Positions 59,213 through 64,000 of a stretch of DNA of 64,000 nucleotides are shown here, in pieces. The notes beneath the pieces are model-generated. The model saw nothing but the letters and a program-made list of their open reading frames with translations, made no database searches and had not been told where the DNA came from. The position numbers and the translations under genes were made by a program. Every line of letters starts with the position of its first letter. Position 1 is the first letter of the stretch. Source of the DNA: Antedon mediterranea (Eukaryota; Echinodermata; Crinoidea; Comatulida; Antedonidae); contig NC_092670.1 in NCBI RefSeq assembly GCF_964355755.1, positions 36,195,795 to 36,259,794 of the forward strand. The letters are read 5' to 3'.

Positions 59213-59536
59213 GTTTTTTGTAGGTTTCATGATATGCTATTCATGAATGAAAAATACCAGTCTGGACTTCAAGTTGCCTCAGTACTCGGTAACAGCAATA
59301 ACTTGCATACTAAACTAAGTTACATACAGTGGTTCACCGTGGATAAACAGTACACTATTTTAAATTAAATCTTCTTGTTTTTTGTAGGTTTCATGATATG
59401 CTATCAATGAATGAAAAATACCAGTCTGGACTTCAAGTTGCCTCAGTACTCGGTAACAGCAATAACTTACATACTAAACTAAACCACATATACAGTGGTT
59501 CACCGTGGATAAACAGTACACTATTTTAAATTAAAT
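59213..59536 (+). repeat. 164-bp tandem duplication containing the BBS12 first coding exon
   Basis: 59213-59371 and 59377-59536 are nearly identical. Each carries an acceptor-like TTTTTTGTAG, an ATG, the coding stretch MNEKYQSGLQVASVLG and a donor CG/GTAACAG. Differences are few (for example CTATTCATG versus CTATCAATG). Confidence 0.93.
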
Positions 59537-62500
59537 TACAGTTTTACATGCAGAATTAACTATGAAGCATATCCATGATGACAATTAATGGTTTAGTTTT
59601 GATTATTAGCTTGCTAGAAAAATTGCAAATTTATTTTATTTCAATTCGAATCTTACAGTGACCTGTTTGTCAAAAATATTTTATTTTCTATTTTTCAGGT
59701 TCAACCTTTAGGAATTTTCTTGGGCCAGTAAAAAGGTTTGTATAAAACATACATGAAAACAATGGAAGGTATTCAGTATTTGGAGGAGTTTCTCTAGGCC
59801 CCTACATAGAAAAAAAATGAAACAATTATGACAGCGAACTATGGTCATACAATGGCTTAATTTTTTGCAGCAATTTATTTGCAGAAAACTAAGCAGAGTG
59901 AAAAAGATGGCGACAAGTAAAAAATTTCTCCCAACCAAAGCAGGTGTATTGGCATATATTGTATAATGAATCCAATTCAAGTTTTAAAATCCTAAACATA
60001 ATACAATCCAGTGCTAATAAATCTAACAAATGATGATGCGTATGAACGACGAGTATAAATAATCCAACCTTGTTCAATATGAAATTGCATTGAAAATGAT
60101 ATTTGAGTTCCAAAGATTGTTTTTAAAAAATAAAAGTTAGCCAAATATAGGCCAATTAATTTAAATACTGTGTATTTCATTTTCATTTCATTTATTTTGT
60201 CTCAGATATAAAAAAAAACAAACAATAGAGAGAGACAGGATTCCCAAAAGCGAACTAAATCAAACTATCAAGTGGGTCTCCAAATTATTGATTGTGTAGT
60301 GGTGTTTTTCTTTCTATAAAAAGCATTTTTCATTTGTCTTTTTAGTGTTAAGTTCTTTGTTGATCAAGATGGTGTTGAGAGTGTTTGTGTCACCAGTACT
60401 GAAAAACTGCTGCAGTTACTGGATTTGCAGGTTTGTGAAGTGATACAGTTGTTCATATTTTCTATGTATAGCATGTGTGAACTGCTTTTAAAAAGCAATT
60501 AATCTGAAATAGTTTAAAGCTCTGTCTACACTATCAAACTTTATGTGACAAGAAAATGTGATGTGCATGCACATAAATGGACATGATGATGTCATATCAC
60601 TACCATATTTAAGCATAATAGCTACGATATTTGGACACATCACATTTTTTTGTTCAAACTAGTTTTAGTGTATAAAAAGCTTTAGAGTAAACAAAGAACT
60701 ATACTATTACTATACTATGAAAACATGCATTTGTGTTGCAGCACCCCATTGGAGAGATGATAGCATCTGCTATCCAGACTCACAACAGTGTTTATGGTTG
60801 CTACTCTACCACCATGGTTGTTCTACTGGGCCACTGGTGTCTGGAGTTCAAGAGTCTACTGAACAAGGTAAATGTCTGTCTGTTACTGAACTTTAACAAT
60901 AAGTAAAATGTTCATGACTTGGCATGAAGATACAACCCCATGGCATCTGATACTGTTAGATTTGTCAGAAAGTGAATCATCACTACTATGTTATGTATCC
61001 ATCAGTATGTTAAATGATTAGGTCAGTCCAGGGCAATTCCTGGTCAATCTAACAGTTCAGTTTGGTGCATCTTTTCAATTTTTGTTAAACTCTAGATTAC
61101 TCCTCCTGCCTGATACAATACTGCTTTTGTGCTTATTTAGGGTTTGGCAGTAAGACCATTGCTGGCTATTGGTGATGATTTACTTGCTTCATCTATCGAT
61201 GCTGTACATAGTTCATCAACATCTTTGGACCAATGGTTGGTGCTACAACAACTCGATCACCAGAGTTTAGCAACTTGTGGCAGCAAAAAACCAAAGATTG
61301 AAGAAACCATTGCTCATGAAAATGGTAGGAAAGAGACAGCAAGTACAAAAATAAAATCAGCTGAGGATCAAAAGGAAGAAAATAATAGACCTGCTAAGAG
61401 GAAAGAAGAAATGATGGCTGCTGTTTTATCTTCTGGAAGACCATGGAATTCAAAAGATGAAAGAGCTGAATATGTGGAACCAGCAGATAGAGAAACGTGG
61501 TCCACATATCAAGGAATCTTGGATGATGAAGATGTGTCATGGTTTTTTAATGAAAATAATGAAATTGACTTAGGACTTTCAGAACCTGATTTTACTGACG
61601 ATTATTTAGTTATATCACCAAAGGTTAAAGGGCAACAGGAATCAATGAGAAATGTTGGTAGCATAGAATATAACCATGATATGTGTAAATACAAGATAGG
61701 AAAGCCATTTGCAGACAGTTTACAAATTCCGTTTGTGGATTCTCAGGGTTCATCAGAAACTGATGAAAAATCTTTAGAAATACTTAATGATTTACATCAC
61801 TTAGAACTAAGAAGAAATTATTCATTTCAGAAAAGTGAACCAAATGTGATTGATAGTTTGACAGACAGTGATGATGAGTTTGCAGGTTGTTTTGAACATT
61901 TACCCAATATATCTGATAAGGAGATACAACAACAAAAAATCCAGCAGTCTAGTTGTTTGAAAGAAATTAACACTGAATCTATGCTAGAAAAATCTGCAAA
62001 GAAAGAAATAGAAAATATTGATACTTTAATTAGGCATAAGATGAAAGAATCTTCTAAGTTAGGTTTGATAAGAGGAATGTCACAAGGCAGACATTTTCGA
62101 ACAATCAAACATGTTGGGATAAATAATGCTAATGTAGATGATGATTCTGATAATGAGTTTGCAGGTTGTGTTCAAGATTTGCCCAATTTACAAGAAGATG
62201 GCAGCAATTTAAGTGTTACTCCAAAGATAGAATCCAACATTCCTTTAACAGATGATCTTGTTTGTGGACGTGCTTCTAGACAAAATATACAATCATTATT
62301 TGCAGAGAATGACATTGAGAGGTTAGATGTTAGTTCATTCATTGAGAAAAGGTTGAAGAAATCCTCACAGGTATCAATAGCAAAAGGACTATCACAAAGC
62401 AGGCATTTTAGAACAATAACAAACATTGATGAATGTTCTAATAATTCAAATAATGATTTCGAGGAAAACCATGACAATAATACCTGTCCAAGTATGAAAG

Positions 62501-64000
62501 TAGCAAGATCTTATCAAGAGATGGAAATTGATTCTGCAAAACAAATCACAAACAGGTTGGATTTTCTTGGGTAGGTAAATTACTACTTGAATACTATGTC
62601 CCTCAAACTAGTAAAACATGTATATTTTCTAGGCACGGCTGTTTTTTATTTTTATTTATCACTTAACTAGTTATTGTAATAGAGACGTATGGTACAGCTT
62701 ACTACTCAACACATTGAAAATATACATAATTTGTTTAACAAAATAGTATATCTTTTTAAACTTTTGCAGACCTGCTCTGTCATATGGCTCAGACCAAGTG
62801 ATGGAGATTGCAGTGAAAATGTTCAAGAACAGAACAAGAATTGAAAATGATCTGTAAGTTGAAATTCATTCTGATCTACTGTACTTCTATCATAGAATAG
62901 ATTAAAATAAGATTAAAAACACTATCGTAACCTTGAATATTTTTTGTTTAGAATAAATATGAAGTGGCTACATATTTGCAGAATCCTAGGTCCTACTTCT
63001 TCTGAATCAAGAGTTGAAGCAGGGATCTTACTGCCAATAACAATTCATCAGGTTTCCTTAGTCACACAACTGAAACATTCGAAGCCTAGGCTACTGGTGA
63101 GTGGTTTTGATAGAATTTATGTTTTCCATGCAAAAATAAGGTAGAAGAGATATACAGTAATATTAAACAAAATACAATTATTGAAATATCTTTAGCTTGT
63201 TTCAGGTGATGTACAACTAAATTACCATCACCTTGGCTACAAAGACTCATTGAAACCTGACATCACCATTGGGAGCTCTGTAACATCTCAAAGCTCCCAG
63301 AAAGAATGGAAACAGAGAATTCTTGATCACTTGAAGCAACTAAAAATAGACATAGTAGTTACCAAAGGAACAATGGATGTTAGTCTCTTCGCAGATTGTT
63401 TGGCTGAAAGTATTCTGGTTGTAGAGAGAGTAAAGTTTTCAGTTCTGAAATTACTTACTGCTGGATCAGAGGCTAATGTTTTAACATATCTAATGGATGC
63501 TGAGGAGGTAACTAGTCTATAGAATATCGAAAATTAAATTCATTCCCAGATTTGACTCCCTTAAAATTAAATTGTGATAAATATTGCATACACTTCTGTA
63601 AAAAAATGTTCAATTTACTAGGAGTCTTCCATTTATCATTCAAGAGATGTCCATTATGGAATTAATGTTATTTATCTATTCTAACAGGTAACACTTTAAC
63701 ACTGCTTCCATGCATGCTTCTTTTTTTTTAATAGACAGATGTAGGGCATGTGTCATTGTTAAAATCATTAGAAGGAGGACGCTGTGAAGGTCGAAGTTCA
63801 AAAGAACCATCCATTCAGAACTATCTACTGAGTATACAAACCGAAGCAAATCTTCAAGTAAGATGATCTTTATACCATGTTTATACTTAATCTCTGTCTA
63901 ACTACACTATCAAACTTTATGTGACACCGAAATGTGATGTGCCCATTATATGGACATGGTGATGTCATATTAATACCATATTTGGGTATATCACTAGGCC
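59234..64000 (+). CDS. BBS12: BBS12, chaperonin-like Bardet-Biedl protein, partial at window edge
   Basis: Exons: 59234-59288 or its duplicate 59398-59452, then 59699-59735, 60346-60430, 60742-60867, 61141-62570, 62770-62853, 62952-63096, 63196-63507 and 63735-63857; more lie beyond the edge. The 799 codons seen are in phase throughout. Matches to vertebrate BBS12: GLQVASVLGSTFRNFLGPVK, FFVDQDGVESVCVTSTEKLL, LDLQHPIGEMIASAIQTHNS, and later LVSGDVQLNYHHLGY, LKQLKIDIVVTKG and LADC-type apical-domain segments. BBS12 works with BBS6 and BBS10 to assemble the BBSome for ciliary traffic. Exon 5 (1430 nt) is mostly a long acidic insert with an internal duplication of about 100 residues (DSDDEFAGC and HFRTI motifs twice), absent as such from human BBS12. 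Confidence 0.9.
60516..60684. mobile_element. MITE family A, copy A14 (BBS12 intron 3)
   Basis: AAAGCTCTGTCTACACTATC at left and a worn right end AGTGTATAAAAAGCTTTA, with CACTACCATATTTAAGC blocks. Confidence 0.8.
63888..64000. mobile_element. MITE family A, copy A15, cut by window edge
   Basis: AATCTCTGTCTAACTACACT then ATGTGATGTGCCCATTATAT and CATATTAATACCATATTTGG. The right end is outside. It follows BBS12 exon 9 by 30 bp. Confidence 0.78.

Overview
This window is nuclear DNA of an AT-rich invertebrate deuterostome. The genes have many short exons with GT-AG introns, the proteins align to vertebrate orthologues, and the non-coding DNA is full of small DNA transposons, tRNA-derived SINE pieces and minisatellites. 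An echinoderm is my best guess, from overall style, the AGGCCT-rich spacers and the gene types. That placement is inference, not proof.

I reconstructed the genes exon by exon from splice sites and reading phase. Left to right: (1) a secreted fibrinogen-related protein on the minus strand, running off the left edge; (2) RETSAT (all-trans-retinol 13,14-reductase), plus strand, ten exons, 625 aa; (3) HROB, a homologous-recombination OB-fold protein, minus strand, six phase-0 exons, 738 aa; (4) COMMD3, plus strand, five exons, 189 aa, head to head with HROB; (5) an unrecognised two-exon minus-strand gene for a 318-aa protein with three ubiquitin-like domains and no terminal di-glycine; (6) a broken, 5'-truncated non-LTR retrotransposon; (7) a phospholipid scramblase, plus strand, nine coding exons, 265 aa; (8) a TRIM-NHL protein with an uninterrupted CDS, minus strand, 798 aa; (9) a repeat-rich gene-poor stretch of about 9 kb; (10) a cation-dependent mannose-6-phosphate-receptor-like protein, minus strand, seven exons, 249 aa; (11) BBS12, a chaperonin-like ciliopathy protein, plus strand, running off the right edge.

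The genes do not form a pathway. They are mostly housekeeping genes in divergent pairs sharing short spacers: FREP/RETSAT, HROB/COMMD3 and M6PR-like/BBS12.

The repeat layer is rich. MITE family A (ends AAGCTCTGTCTACAC) has 15 copies and family B (ends AAGCKTGGTTCCCACTAG) about nine. There are also a 1.3-kb hAT-like element with a perfect 8-bp target duplication, a pogo-like MITE, two tRNA-derived SINE copies, short fold-back palindromes and four minisatellite arrays. The points most worth following are the triple-ubiquitin-like protein, the duplicated first coding exon and internally repeated insert of BBS12, duplicated splice donors in RETSAT, and the altered calcium motif of the scramblase.
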